This document shows positions 36,377-45,083 of a stretch of 64,000 bases of DNA, piece after piece. Source of the DNA: Dyadobacter sp. LHD-138. Its GTDB lineage: Bacteria; Bacteroidota; Bacteroidia; Cytophagales; Spirosomataceae. Below the pieces are notes generated by a model, which saw only the letters and a program-made list of their open reading frames with translations, searched no databases and was not told where the DNA came from. The DNA lies in assembly GCF_030929615.1 (NCBI RefSeq), contig NZ_JAVFVU010000008.1, positions 124,001 to 188,000 of the forward strand, given 5' to 3'. Position 1 is the first letter of the stretch. Every line of letters starts with the position of its first letter. Both the position numbers and the translations under genes were made by a program.

Positions 36377-36961
36377 TCACTTACCCACAGGCTTCTCAAC
36401 CAAAACCGATGTAATCCGGTTTAACTCGTCCACTTTATAAGCAAAATCACCTTTCAACATATCTCTAACGGCTTTCAGCTGCTCCATAGCCGTTTCAAGA
36501 TTATCAGGAAGTGCTTCATTCAAGACCTCTTTCAGCCTTTTCGCCATTGTCGGCGACATGCCGTTGGTGGAAATTGCAACTTTTAAATTTCCTTTTCTCA
36601 CGACTGACGAGAGATAAAAATCACAAAGGTCCGGTGTATCAGCCACATTGCAAAGCATATGTTTTGCTCGGGCAACGAATTTAATCCGCTTATTTTCTTC
36701 TTTGTCGTTTGTAGCGACAATCACAAGATCCTTTTCAGCAAGATCCGCATCTTCAAACTTTCGTTCTATTAAACGAATCCGGTTATTGTGCGCGGCAATT
36801 TCTCTGACTTCCTGCCTGATTTCAGGAGATACCAGCGTTACAGTCGCCTCCGGCGAATTATCCAAGACAGCCGTTATTTTTTCCAGCCCAACATAACCTC
36901 CGCCTACAATAAGTGTATGCAGGTTTTCAAGTTTCAGGAATATGGGAAAAAGATTATTCAA
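36377..36961 (-). CDS. Precorrin-2 dehydrogenase/sirohydrochlorin ferrochelatase (Met8/CysG-N type)
   Basis: A 194-residue enzyme that oxidises precorrin-2 with NAD+ and inserts iron to make siroheme. The N-terminal NLHTLIVGGGYVGLEKI is the NAD-binding loop; DLVIVATNDKEENKRI and CNVADTPDLCDFYLSSVVRKGNLKVAISTNGMSPTMAKRLKE are the family core with the catalytic aspartate region. With CobA at 26891 it completes the siroheme pathway for NirB, although it is on the opposite strand at the far side of the cluster and seems to have its own promoter. Confidence 0.92.
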   Translation of the reverse strand: MNNLFPIFLKLENLHTLIVGGGYVGLEKITAVLDNSPEATVTLVSPEIRQEVREIAAHNNRIRLIERKFEDADLAEKDLVIVATNDKEENKRIKFVARAKHMLCNVADTPDLCDFYLSSVVRKGNLKVAISTNGMSPTMAKRLKEVLNEALPDNLETAMEQLKAVRDMLKGDFAYKVDELNRITSVLVEKPVGK

Positions 36962-36989
36962 AATTTCAGTCGGTTACTGTTAAAGATTA

Positions 36990-37080
36990 CCTGGAGAGTC
37001 ACGGAGAAAAAATGAGGACCACGGAGTTTTTCTTATCAATAAAAAACGCTGTGGCTCTCTTCTGACCCCTGAGAAACGCT
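36990..37080. repeat. CACGGAG/CTGTGGCTC-type intergenic repeat
   Basis: The stretch contains GAGTCACGGAG and ACCACGGAG followed by the roughly complementary CTGTGGCTCTC. Similar motifs are often dispersed in Bacteroidota genomes; only one copy was seen here, so the call is tentative. Confidence 0.35.
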
Positions 37081-37187
37081 GCGTAACCTAAACACAAATT
37101 TACAAGATTAATGCCATATTCCGGATTAACTCTTTGATTTTATAACTATTCCAACAATTTGAATTTTTAGTATCTCTATCTTATCCG

Positions 37188-37195
37188 TACCTTTG
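37188..37195 (+). promoter_or_regulatory. -7 promoter box TACCTTTG next to the ABC-F start codon
   Basis: TACCTTTG matches the Bacteroidota TAnnTTTG box and ends only 4 nt before the ATG at 37200. Transcription would start at or within a few bases of the start codon, suggesting a leaderless mRNA. No well-spaced -33 TTTG was found. Confidence 0.5.
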
Positions 37196-37199
37196 CGGC

Positions 37200-39155
37200 A
37201 TGATCGCGATTACGAACCTCAGTTATTATCTTGGCGACCGCGCACTGTACGATGGCGCGTCGCTTCATATTAAGCCAAAAATGAAAATTGGCCTTATCGG
37301 CCTTAACGGAACGGGTAAATCCACCCTGCTCCGCATGATCGATGGCGAATACCAGCCGGATGAAGGACGCATCTCTAAATCAGGAGATTGCTCGATTGGC
37401 TTTTTGAACCAGGATTTACTTTCTTACCAAAGTGATGATTCTATTCTTTCGGTAGCCATGCAGGCTTTCGAACGTCAAAATTTACTTCAGGTACAAATTG
37501 ATAAAATTCTTCATGAAATGGAGCACAACTACCGCGACGAACTCGTGGATAAGCTGGCGAAAGTTCAGGATGAATTTGATGCATTGGATGGTTATACGAT
37601 CCAATCAAAAGCAGAAGCAATTCTCGAAGGTCTTGGCTTTGTCACCGATGATTTGCACAGACCGCTAAGATTATTCTCAGGGGGATGGCGTATGCGCGTG
37701 ATGCTGGCCAAATTGCTTTTGCAGAAACCTTCCTTGTTAATGCTTGATGAACCTACCAACCACTTGGACTTACCGTCTATTCAGTGGGTGGAAAAATATG
37801 TTCAGAGTTATGAAGGCGCCGTGATCGTGGTTTCTCACGACAGGGCTTTCCTTGACAATACCGTTGATACGATTGTTGAAGTTTCTGGCGGAAAATTGAA
37901 TTTGTACTCCGGAAATTATTCTTACTATCTGGAAGAAAAAGCGCTGCGTAACGATATCCAACGTGGAGCTTTTGAAAACCAGCAAGCCAAAATTAAGCAG
38001 ACCGAACGTTTTATCGAACGTTTTAAGGCCAAAGCAACAAAATCCAAGCAGGTACAGAGCCGGGTTAAGGCACTTGACAGAATGGAAGTTGTGGATGCTG
38101 TTGTGGACGAAAATGCAAAAGTTCATTTCCGTTTCCAGTTTACGACCCAGCCTGGCCGTCATGTTTTCCAGCTGGAAGATGCTTCTAAAGCCTATGGCGA
38201 TAAAGTAATTCTGGACCATACGAGTATAACCATGGAACGCGGTGATAAAATTGCGTTAATCGGTGCGAACGGACGTGGTAAATCTACGGCTTTGCGCGTT
38301 GTTGCAGGTACCGAACCAATCGAAGGGAAAAGAAGACTGGGCCATAATGTCATGTTTACCTTCTACGCGCAGCACCAGCTGGAATCGCTGAACGTGAACC
38401 ACAACCTTCTGGAAGAACTGAAATACGCCAATTCAACCAAAACAGAAACAGAATTACGTACCGTCCTGGGTTGTTTCCTTTTCTCTGGTGACGACGTATT
38501 CAAGAAAATCAAAGTACTTTCCGGAGGTGAAAAATCCCGTGTGGCATTGGCAAAAGTTTTGCTTTCCCAGGCTAACTTCCTGCTGCTCGATGAGCCTACC
38601 AACCACTTGGACATGCAGTCGGTGAATATTTTGATCCAGGCTTTGCAGCAGTATGAAGGTAGTTACATCGTAGTATCTCACGACAGGTATTTCGTAGAAT
38701 CGATTGCCAATAAAATCTGGTATATCGAAGATCATCAGATCAAAGAATATCCCGGAACGTATGCTGAGTACGAAAGATGGGTTGAAGAACGTGGTTTGCA
38801 GTCGGCGGTAAGTGATAAAGCTACGGTGAGCAGTGCGCCGCCGCAGGTAAAGAGCAACCAGGCTTCCAACAATAACGGAAATGCTCAGAAGAACAACAAG
38901 AGCAAATCCGTTTCGTCAGAAGATGCTCAGAAATTGAAGAAAGTCAAAAAGCAGGTAGAAGAGCTGGAAGCGACCATCGATAATCTTGAGGCGAAAAAGT
39001 CGGAAACAGAAGCAAAACTAGCACAGCCGGCAATTTATAATGATTCTGCAAAACTTGCTGAATTGAACCGTTTTTACGCAGATGTAAAGAAAAAGCTGGA
39101 AGCAGCAACTGAATCGTGGGAAACTGCGATGATGGAGGTGGAGGAATTAGGTTAA
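37200..39155 (+). CDS. ABC-F family ATPase
   Basis: A soluble 651-residue protein with two ATP-binding cassettes and no membrane domain. Cassette 1: Walker A GLNGTGKST, signature LFSGGWRMRVMLAKLL, Walker B LLMLDEPTNHLD. Cassette 2: GANGRGKST, LSGGEKSRVALAKVLL, LLLDEPTNHLD. The linker between them (KAKATKSKQVQSRVKALDRME) is the usual ABC-F arm. A Uup-like coiled-coil C-terminus (about 575-650, KLKKVKKQVEELEATIDNLE) may contact nucleic acid or ribosome. ABC-F proteins act on the ribosome in translation or antibiotic protection; which role applies here is unclear, and a housekeeping one is more likely. Confidence 0.93.
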   Translation: MIAITNLSYYLGDRALYDGASLHIKPKMKIGLIGLNGTGKSTLLRMIDGEYQPDEGRISKSGDCSIGFLNQDLLSYQSDDSILSVAMQAFERQNLLQVQIDKILHEMEHNYRDELVDKLAKVQDEFDALDGYTIQSKAEAILEGLGFVTDDLHRPLRLFSGGWRMRVMLAKLLLQKPSLLMLDEPTNHLDLPSIQWVEKYVQSYEGAVIVVSHDRAFLDNTVDTIVEVSGGKLNLYSGNYSYYLEEKALRNDIQRGAFENQQAKIKQTERFIERFKAKATKSKQVQSRVKALDRMEVVDAVVDENAKVHFRFQFTTQPGRHVFQLEDASKAYGDKVILDHTSITMERGDKIALIGANGRGKSTALRVVAGTEPIEGKRRLGHNVMFTFYAQHQLESLNVNHNLLEELKYANSTKTETELRTVLGCFLFSGDDVFKKIKVLSGGEKSRVALAKVLLSQANFLLLDEPTNHLDMQSVNILIQALQQYEGSYIVVSHDRYFVESIANKIWYIEDHQIKEYPGTYAEYERWVEERGLQSAVSDKATVSSAPPQVKSNQASNNNGNAQKNNKSKSVSSEDAQKLKKVKKQVEELEATIDNLEAKKSETEAKLAQPAIYNDSAKLAELNRFYADVKKKLEAATESWETAMMEVEELG

Positions 39156-39186
39156 TAATCCTCTTTTCAATCGCCGGTACATATAT

Positions 39187-39225
39187 AAAAAGCCATTTTA
39201 AGCGTAATGTTTAAAATGGCTTTTT
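39187..39225. terminator. Bidirectional intrinsic terminator
   Basis: Perfect 15-bp arms (39187-39201 and 39211-39225, AAAAAGCCATTTTAA and its complement) with a 9-nt loop and A/T tracts on both sides lie between the convergent ABC-F and Uma2 genes. Confidence 0.92.
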
Positions 39226-39235
39226 GCTTAAAGCG

Positions 39236-39817
39236 CTATAAAAGCAAATCTTCCGTTTGTGCATAAATATCTGTCATGGACAATGTCAGACCGACAGTGG
39301 CCAATTCCAAAGAATCATGAAGCTGATACGCCTCTGACGCCAAAAACCAAAATCCTTCTTCGTTTTTCCGAAAAACTTCTGCCGAAAATGCGCGTGAATT
39401 AATCAAAACATATTCCTGAAGAGACGGGATACTACGATAAAAGTGAAACTTCTGCCCGCGATCATAAGCCTCTGTGCTTTCTGATAACACTTCAATAATG
39501 ACAGACGGATTTAAAATCGTATCTTTTTTGTCATCCAGATATTGATTTTTGTCACAAACAATAATCAAATCAGGATAGGTATAAAGACCGGTATCGGGAA
39601 TATGAATTCTTTGATCACTGGAATAGGTGCGGCACGATTTCCCTTTGAAAAAGCCCCCTATTTCGATTGACAAATTTTCCACAACACGGTTATGATTATG
39701 CCCGGCACCGGCCATCGCAAAAATCTCCCCCTTATAGTACTCGCTTTTATATTCTGCCTCGCGTTCCAGTTCAAGATATTCTCCGGCTGAATAATATTTT
39801 TGAGGTTGTGCTGTCAT
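39236..39817 (-). CDS. Uma2 family (DUF820) putative endonuclease
   Basis: A 193-residue protein of the Uma2/DUF820 family with a PD-(D/E)xK nuclease-like fold. Visible core: EYLELEREAEYKSEYYKGEIFAMAGAGHNHN, then DLIIVCDKNQYLDD and PSVIIEVLSESTEAYDRGQKFHFYRSIPSLQEYVLI, which carry the usual D, E-x-L and K-containing active-site strands. Members are numerous in cyanobacteria and Bacteroidota; their biological role is poorly known. It ends at the bidirectional terminator shared with the ABC-F gene and diverges from the T9SS plug gene. Confidence 0.9.
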   Translation of the reverse strand: MTAQPQKYYSAGEYLELEREAEYKSEYYKGEIFAMAGAGHNHNRVVENLSIEIGGFFKGKSCRTYSSDQRIHIPDTGLYTYPDLIIVCDKNQYLDDKKDTILNPSVIIEVLSESTEAYDRGQKFHFYRSIPSLQEYVLINSRAFSAEVFRKNEEGFWFLASEAYQLHDSLELATVGLTLSMTDIYAQTEDLLL

Positions 39818-39921
39818 AATGTTTCGGTTCTACAACAAAAATAGTTAATTATGTTAAAAAACATCGTTGTCTTAAATACGTTGTCTTTGTATTAATGTTA
39901 CATTTTGCCTTAAAACAATCT

Positions 39922-41205
39922 ATGCGCCGTCTCTTCGTCATCCTGTTCAGTTTAACCTTTTTTATTTCCAATGCACAAAATACGGACGTGCGTCTGGATG
40001 ATTTCATTTATACGGACGATATCAAAACTGTATTTTTATACCCGGGTATTGCGGACAAAGAAAACCCGACCCGGTTGATCGCGCCACCTGTTATCCCGAT
40101 GCAAAGCAGTTTCCCGCTCGTGCTTGAATTTGATGATATGACGACCAATCTGTCAGGATTGCGCGCTAAAATAATTCATTGCAACGCCGATTGGACCAAG
40201 TCAAATCTGAATGACATCGAGTTTACTTATGAGTACAACGATTACCCGATTACCACCTATGAGCAGTCATTCAGTACCAAAGTAGCTTACACGCATTATC
40301 GCTTTGAAGTGCCTAAACTTAAACTCTCCGGAAATTATATTCTGGTGGTTTCTACCGACCGGGGCCGCAGAACGTTGCTGACCAGAAAATTCATGATCTA
40401 TGATACCAAGGTTAACATCACGGCCCAGGCTCGTTTTTCACAGGGAATCCAGCAGCAGTTTTCCGACCAGCAAATCGATTTCAGCATTGACTATAAAGGC
40501 TACAACCTCATTTCACCGCAACAGGACCTAAAAGTTATTCTTCGAAAAAACTTCCGCTTCGACCAAACACGCTCCGGTTTTAAGCCGACCAATGTCAAGC
40601 CCTTTGACCAGATTCTCGAATACACCTTCTTTGACCTTGAAAATACATTTCCCGGCGGCAACGAATTCCGTTATTTTGATAGCCGAACCCTGTCTGGCCG
40701 TGGTTATGGCGTTTATGCGCTGGAACGTACGACTGAAAATACAAGCCTGACATTAACTCCCGACCGTTCACGTGCCGACAACGGTTATCTCCAAATTGAA
40801 GATTTAAACGGCCAGTATATTGTCGACCAAAAAGAGTCGGGACGAGGCAGTGTAGAGGGGGATTATACGCCGGTTTTGTTTACATTAAAAATCCCGGAAG
40901 ATCCTGATGTGACGTTTTATGTAAACGGAGCCTTTAACCTCTGGCAGCTCAATGACCGCAACCGGATGGAATTTAATGCAGATACACAGGCTTACCAGGC
41001 CGATATTCTGATCAAACAAGGTGTTATCAACTACGAGTATACAGTGGTGAAAGGAAATCCGCCAAAAGCCGATGACGGATATGTGGAAGGCAACTATGGC
41101 GTTACCGAAAATGATTATGACATCCTGATCTATCACAGACCGCCAACCAGCAGATCTGACCTTTTGATCGGATATAAAACGATCGAGTGGAACAGAAGAA
41201 GATAA
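39922..41205 (+). CDS. Type IX secretion system plug protein (DUF5103)
   Basis: About 427 residues with a signal peptide (MRRLFVILFSLTFFISNAQ). The frame opens at 39895, but the ATG at 39922 gives the better signal peptide. The family (formerly DUF5103) was identified as the protein that plugs the SprA translocon on its periplasmic side in the Flavobacterium type IX secretion system. Supporting stretches: LRAKIIHCNADWTKSNLNDIEFTYEYNDYPITTYEQSFSTK cut by strands, and a C-terminal carbohydrate-binding-like domain ending YNILIYHRP-like (YDILIYHRP). No other T9SS gene is in the window, which is normal since these genes are scattered. Confidence 0.88.
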   Translation: MRRLFVILFSLTFFISNAQNTDVRLDDFIYTDDIKTVFLYPGIADKENPTRLIAPPVIPMQSSFPLVLEFDDMTTNLSGLRAKIIHCNADWTKSNLNDIEFTYEYNDYPITTYEQSFSTKVAYTHYRFEVPKLKLSGNYILVVSTDRGRRTLLTRKFMIYDTKVNITAQARFSQGIQQQFSDQQIDFSIDYKGYNLISPQQDLKVILRKNFRFDQTRSGFKPTNVKPFDQILEYTFFDLENTFPGGNEFRYFDSRTLSGRGYGVYALERTTENTSLTLTPDRSRADNGYLQIEDLNGQYIVDQKESGRGSVEGDYTPVLFTLKIPEDPDVTFYVNGAFNLWQLNDRNRMEFNADTQAYQADILIKQGVINYEYTVVKGNPPKADDGYVEGNYGVTENDYDILIYHRPPTSRSDLLIGYKTIEWNRRR

Positions 41206-41289
41206 ATTTCCTGTGATTGCAACTTTATATTTATTAGATTAGTGAATAATATTCATCAACAAATACAAATAATGTAAATCGCGGTACGT

Positions 41290-41688
41290 ATGAAAACACA
41301 TGCACCGGCATGGGATTTAACGCCAAACTTATATCTCACGAGGAATGAATCTGAAATTATCGACTGTTTGGTAGATCATCACGAAATGCCCGTTGAATTT
41401 GATGAAAATCACGTCATTTCCTTCTTTAATGATACCGACCTGCATCTGGTACTTTATTTTTCAAAACAGGAAGACAGAGGATTCCAAATGTATGTCATTA
41501 AGGATTTTTCGATTCACGTGGATGATATGATCCTGCTCCGGGAGCTTTTTGGCAGACTGATCACAGACGGATTCAGTGTTTTGGTATTGCAAAAAGCACA
41601 GTACCGGATTGATCACATCATTTCCATGTCCAAAACATTCAGGGCGATGCTGCATAAAGATTTAGCCGATCATTTTGAAGATAATTAA
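41290..41688 (+). CDS. Conserved hypothetical protein
   Basis: A 132-residue soluble protein of unknown family. Its middle part alternates short strands and helices (HVISFFNDTDLHLVLYFSKQ, MYVIKDFSIHVDDMILLRELFGRLI), and the end is helical (HIISMSKTFRAMLHKDLADHF). No signal peptide or catalytic motif is visible. The gene follows the T9SS plug gene by 85 nt on the same strand and ends at an intrinsic terminator, which supports it being a real gene. Confidence 0.7.
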   Translation: MKTHAPAWDLTPNLYLTRNESEIIDCLVDHHEMPVEFDENHVISFFNDTDLHLVLYFSKQEDRGFQMYVIKDFSIHVDDMILLRELFGRLITDGFSVLVLQKAQYRIDHIISMSKTFRAMLHKDLADHFEDN

Positions 41689-41700
41689 TATCCGTGTAAA

Positions 41701-41740
41701 ATCAGAAGGGCCGAATCAATCTTGACCCAGCCCTTCTGAT
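41701..41740. terminator. Bidirectional intrinsic terminator
   Basis: Perfect 11-bp arms ATCAGAAGGGC (41701-41711) and GCCCTTCTGAT (41730-41740), followed by TTTAT on the plus strand, lie between the convergent hypothetical gene and ychF. Confidence 0.88.
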
Positions 41741-41759
41741 TTTATATGCTTTTTGTCAA

Positions 41760-42863
41760 TTACACATTGAAACGGAAGTGCATAATATCACCATCCACAA
41801 CAACGTATTCTTTTCCTTCAACCGCCATTTTTCCAACTTCTTTCACACCAGCCTCTGATTTGTATTGCTCATAATCAGCCAGCTTGATCACTTCTGCACG
41901 GATAAATCCTTTTTCAAAATCAGTGTGAATTACACCCGCTGCCTGTGGCGCTTTCCAGCCTTTCACGATCGTCCAGGCCCGAACTTCCTTAACACCAGCA
42001 GTGAAATAAGTGATCAGGTTTAATAAAGCGTAAGAAGCCTTGATAAGTTTGGCCAAACCGGATTCCTTCAAACCATATTCTCCAAGGAACATTTCGTGCT
42101 CTTCTGCATCTTCAATTTCAGAGATCTGCGACTCAATGGCAGCACAAAGTACAATGACGTCCGCACCTTCATGTGCCACGGCTTCTCTCAATTTTTCAGA
42201 ATATTCATTGCCTGAAAGCATCGATCCTTCGTCAACGTTCGCTACATAAAGTACCGGTTTGTCCGTCAATAATTTCAAATCACCAACAGCCGCTTCTTTC
42301 AGATCTGCGTCAGCAACGACAAGGCTCCGGGCATTTTTACCCGCTTCCAGTGTTGCTTTATATTGTTTCAAAAGTTCAAGTTCGGCTTTTGCCTTTGCAT
42401 CGCCGGCCCTTGCGCCTTTTTCAGTTTTCTGCATTTTTTTCTCGACCGACTCAAGGTCCTTCAACTGCAATTCTGCATCGATGATTTCCTTGTCAAAAAC
42501 AGGATCGACCTTTCCTTCCACGTGCACCACGTTTTCGTCCTGAAAACAACGCACAACGTGTACAATCGCGTCAACTTCACGGATATTGGCAAGGAACTTA
42601 TTTCCCAGACCCGCACCCTGGCTTGCGCCTTTTACCAAACCGGCAATATCAACGAACTCCATGATCGTTGGTATCACTTTCTGCGGTTTTACCAATCCGA
42701 TTAATACATCAATACGCTCATCCGGCACAGTTACGACGCCGACGTTTGGTTCGATGGTACAGAAAGGATAATTGGCAGCTTCGGCTTTACCGGTAGAAAT
42801 AGCATTAAATAAAGTGGATTTCCCAACGTTCGGTAATCCAACAATTCCACATTGAAGGCTCAT
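41760..42863 (-). CDS. ychF: Redox-regulated ATPase YchF/OLA1
   Basis: A 367-residue Obg-family P-loop protein that prefers ATP to GTP and associates with ribosomes. Motifs: G1 [10 protein letters not shown]3 [19 protein letters not shown], and the altered G4 region YVANVDEGS, in which the usual N-K-x-D is absent, as expected for YchF. A central coiled-coil insert ([29 protein letters not shown]) and a C-terminal TGS domain ([36 protein letters not shown]) complete the normal layout. Confidence 0.97.
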   Translation of the reverse strand: MSLQCGIVGLPNVGKSTLFNAISTGKAEAANYPFCTIEPNVGVVTVPDERIDVLIGLVKPQKVIPTIMEFVDIAGLVKGASQGAGLGNKFLANIREVDAIVHVVRCFQDENVVHVEGKVDPVFDKEIIDAELQLKDLESVEKKMQKTEKGARAGDAKAKAELELLKQYKATLEAGKNARSLVVADADLKEAAVGDLKLLTDKPVLYVANVDEGSMLSGNEYSEKLREAVAHEGADVIVLCAAIESQISEIEDAEEHEMFLGEYGLKESGLAKLIKASYALLNLITYFTAGVKEVRAWTIVKGWKAPQAAGVIHTDFEKGFIRAEVIKLADYEQYKSEAGVKEVGKMAVEGKEYVVVDGDIMHFRFNV

Positions 42864-42999
42864 AAAAACTAAGACAAATGGGATGAGAAGACGATTTAAG
42901 CCATAATTCTCATCATAGTAAATGGTAAATGGCCGTACTTAAGTAGCAAGCCCTGATAATTTTTACGCAAAATTACCAATTAGCTGACAGAAAAACTAA

Positions 43000-43027
43000 A
43001 AGCCTTCGTCAATGATTGCGAAGGCTT
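43000..43027 (-). terminator. Intrinsic terminator after the DUF3276 gene
   Basis: AAGCCTTCG (43000-43008) and CGAAGGCTT (43019-43027) pair perfectly around a 10-nt loop. Read on the minus strand, the stem is followed by TTAGTTTTT. It lies 22 nt after the DUF3276 stop. Confidence 0.85.
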
Positions 43028-43049
43028 CTCTTAAAAACGTAAAGTTTTC

Positions 43050-43370
43050 TTATTCCCACTTCAAATCTGATTCTCCAATCGCGTCTACTTCATCCGCTTT
43101 GGCCTCATATTGAGAAAAATCAACTTCTGGCATTAATTCTGTTTTCACGTGATCAACCGCATCTTTCAAAGCTTCTACAAACTTATCAAAGTCTTCTTTG
43201 TACAAAAACATCTTATGTTTCTCATACGTGAATCCCTCTCCCTGCGGATGACGCCGACTTTCGGTAATGGTTAGGTAGTAATCGTTGGATCGCGTAGAGC
43301 GAACATCGAAGAAGTAAGTCCGTTTTCCCGCCCTGACCCTTTTGGAGTAGATTTGCTCTCTGTCTTCCAC
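43050..43370 (-). CDS. DUF3276 family, PUR-alpha-like nucleic-acid-binding protein
   Basis: A 106-residue protein of the DUF3276/PUR family. The core VRAGKRTYFFDVRSTRSNDYYLTITESRR and YEKHKMFLYKEDFDKFVEALKDAVDHV is the single PUR repeat (four-stranded sheet plus helix) that dimerises and binds single-stranded DNA or RNA in related spirochaete proteins. It is nearly universal in Bacteroidota. The C-terminus is acidic. It is a single-gene unit with its own terminator. Confidence 0.92.
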   Translation of the reverse strand: MEDREQIYSKRVRAGKRTYFFDVRSTRSNDYYLTITESRRHPQGEGFTYEKHKMFLYKEDFDKFVEALKDAVDHVKTELMPEVDFSQYEAKADEVDAIGESDLKWE

Positions 43371-43519
43371 TATGTTTAGTTTTTAATAGGTTTCCAAACG
43401 CTAAAATAGAAAGTTTATTGCTGCGAACAAAAAAACCAGAAGATATTAGCAAATCCTTAATGCCTCAAAAATTAAAACTTTATGCATTTATCTTGTACTT
43501 TATCAACATAACACAAGCA

Positions 43520-43545
43520 TTTGTATGTTTATTCCGTTACATTTG
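43520..43545 (+). promoter_or_regulatory. Candidate promoter and leader upstream of the RlpA gene
   Basis: TACATTTG at 43538-43545 fits the -7 consensus; TTTG at 43520-43523 is upstream, but the 14-nt spacing is short of the usual ~19. The ~90-nt leader that would follow contains a CGGTG-CTG-CACCG hairpin at about 43568-43580. I found no match to a riboswitch class that I know. Confidence 0.35.
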
Positions 43546-43641
43546 AATAATATGCGGGACTGTGCGCCGGTGCTGCACCGCTATTATGGTAAAGAATAGG
43601 GCTCAACAAGTCCTGTTTATGTTCCACCTAAACGCTCAGAT

Positions 43642-44094
43642 ATGACTTATCATCGGATTCTGATTCTATTGTTTTTGTCCCTGGCCGGACTCCCTGATGC
43701 AAGCGCACAGATAAGCCTTGGCAAAACTGAAGTTGGTCGTGCTTCATTCTATTCAACTCGCTTTCATGGGCGAAAAACCTCCTTTGGAGAAGTTCACAAG
43801 AGCACGGAACTCTCCGCCGCCCATCGCACGCTGCCACTCAACACCATGCTGGAGATCACAAACCTGTCTAATAATCAAAAAGTTATCGTTCGGGTCAATG
43901 ACCGCGGACCTTATTCCAAAAACAGAATGGTTGACATCAGTAAAGAAGCAGCCCGTGTAATTGGAATTATTTCAAATGGCGTTGCCAACGTATCCATGCG
44001 GATCGTGGGTATGGAAGGAATGGTGATGCTCGACACCAATGAAGAGGTAGATCACAAAGCCGGTAAGATTATTTCGATGCGTACTAAAGATTAA
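43642..44094 (+). CDS. RlpA-like septal ring lytic transglycosylase
   Basis: A 150-residue secreted protein with a signal peptide (ILILLFLSLAGLPDASAQ) and a double-psi beta-barrel domain: GRASFYSTRFHGRKTSFGE, LSAAHRTLPLNTMLEITNL, VIVRVNDRGPYSKNRMVDISKEAARVIG. In RlpA the conserved Asp in the VNDRGPY motif and the His in AAHRTLP are catalytic, cleaving peptidoglycan strands. No lipobox cysteine and no SPOR domain are present, so this is a short form that is likely free in the periplasm. The DUF58 gene follows 18 nt later. Confidence 0.88.
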   Translation: MTYHRILILLFLSLAGLPDASAQISLGKTEVGRASFYSTRFHGRKTSFGEVHKSTELSAAHRTLPLNTMLEITNLSNNQKVIVRVNDRGPYSKNRMVDISKEAARVIGIISNGVANVSMRIVGMEGMVMLDTNEEVDHKAGKIISMRTKD

Positions 44095-44112
44095 CGCCGT
44101 TTTTAAAACTGT

Positions 44113-45027
44113 ATGAATAACAGACAGCTGGATTTAGCAAAAATAAGAGAATTTGGTAACCTGGAATTCCTGGCTAAACAGCTGGTTGAAGGCTTTATAA
44201 CCGGGCTTCACAAATCTCCTTTCCATGGTTTTTCCGTAGAATTTGCCGAACACCAATTGTATAATACCGGTGAATCGACAAGAAATATTGACTGGAAAGT
44301 TTTTGCAAAAACAGACAGATTGTATGTAAAACGTTACGAGGAAGAGACTAATCTTCGCTGTCACATATTGCTGGACACCTCGTCTTCCATGTATTATCCG
44401 GAAGAAAGTTATGGCAAAATGACGTTCAGCCTGATGGCTGCGGCAAGCCTTACCTATCTTTTACAAAGACAAAAAGATGCCGTCAGCCTGTGTACATTTT
44501 CAGACGCCGTTGAAATGCAGACTGCGGTAAAATCCACGCCCTCGCATGTGCACAAGATCATGCAGGAACTGAATGTACTTTTACAGAAGAGTCGTCCGCT
44601 GCAAAAAACTTCAGTTGCGAGCGTCCTCCATCAGCTGGCGGAGAAAATCCATAAACGTTCGCTGGTTGTTATTTTCAGCGATATGTTTGACAATATTGAA
44701 GAGGCTGATCAGATATTTTCGGCACTGCAACATTTACGGCACAACCTGCATGAGGTTCTTCTGTTTCATGTAACGGATAAAAAAACAGAAGAAGCTTTTG
44801 CTTTTGAAAATCGTCCATACGAGTTCATTGACCTTGAATCGGGAGAAAAAATAAAAGTGCAGCCCGAGCAGGTACGCGAATCCTACCAGAAATTTGTCGG
44901 TGAGTTTTATCAGAAACTTAAACTGAAATGCGGCCAGTATAAAATCGATTTCATCGAGGCCGATATTGCCAAAGGTTTCGATCCTGTTTTGATGGCCTAT
45001 TTAGTGAAGCATTCGAAAATGAGGTAA
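44113..45027 (+). CDS. DUF58 domain protein (vWA-like)
   Basis: A 304-residue soluble protein. The N-terminus has the DUF58 signature (GLHKSPFHGFSVEFAEHQLYNTGESTRNIDWKVFAKTDRLYVKRYEEE), followed by a von Willebrand A-like domain with a MIDAS-like D-T-S-S-S motif (LLDTSSSMYY) and VIFSDMFDN. DUF58 proteins usually work with MoxR AAA+ ATPases as chaperone-like systems; no MoxR gene lies adjacent here. It is 18 nt after the RlpA-like gene and probably co-transcribed. Confidence 0.9.
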   Translation: MNNRQLDLAKIREFGNLEFLAKQLVEGFITGLHKSPFHGFSVEFAEHQLYNTGESTRNIDWKVFAKTDRLYVKRYEEETNLRCHILLDTSSSMYYPEESYGKMTFSLMAAASLTYLLQRQKDAVSLCTFSDAVEMQTAVKSTPSHVHKIMQELNVLLQKSRPLQKTSVASVLHQLAEKIHKRSLVVIFSDMFDNIEEADQIFSALQHLRHNLHEVLLFHVTDKKTEEAFAFENRPYEFIDLESGEKIKVQPEQVRESYQKFVGEFYQKLKLKCGQYKIDFIEADIAKGFDPVLMAYLVKHSKMR

Positions 45028-45083
45028 TTTTTGTAGAAATTTACGGATCAAATCCTATACGTCCGGTCTGGCGGATAATTTCT

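Noticed and set aside
43546-43641. Possible riboswitch upstream of the RlpA-like gene
   Set aside because: There is a small hairpin, but no conserved core of any class I know, and the gene is not a usual riboswitch target.
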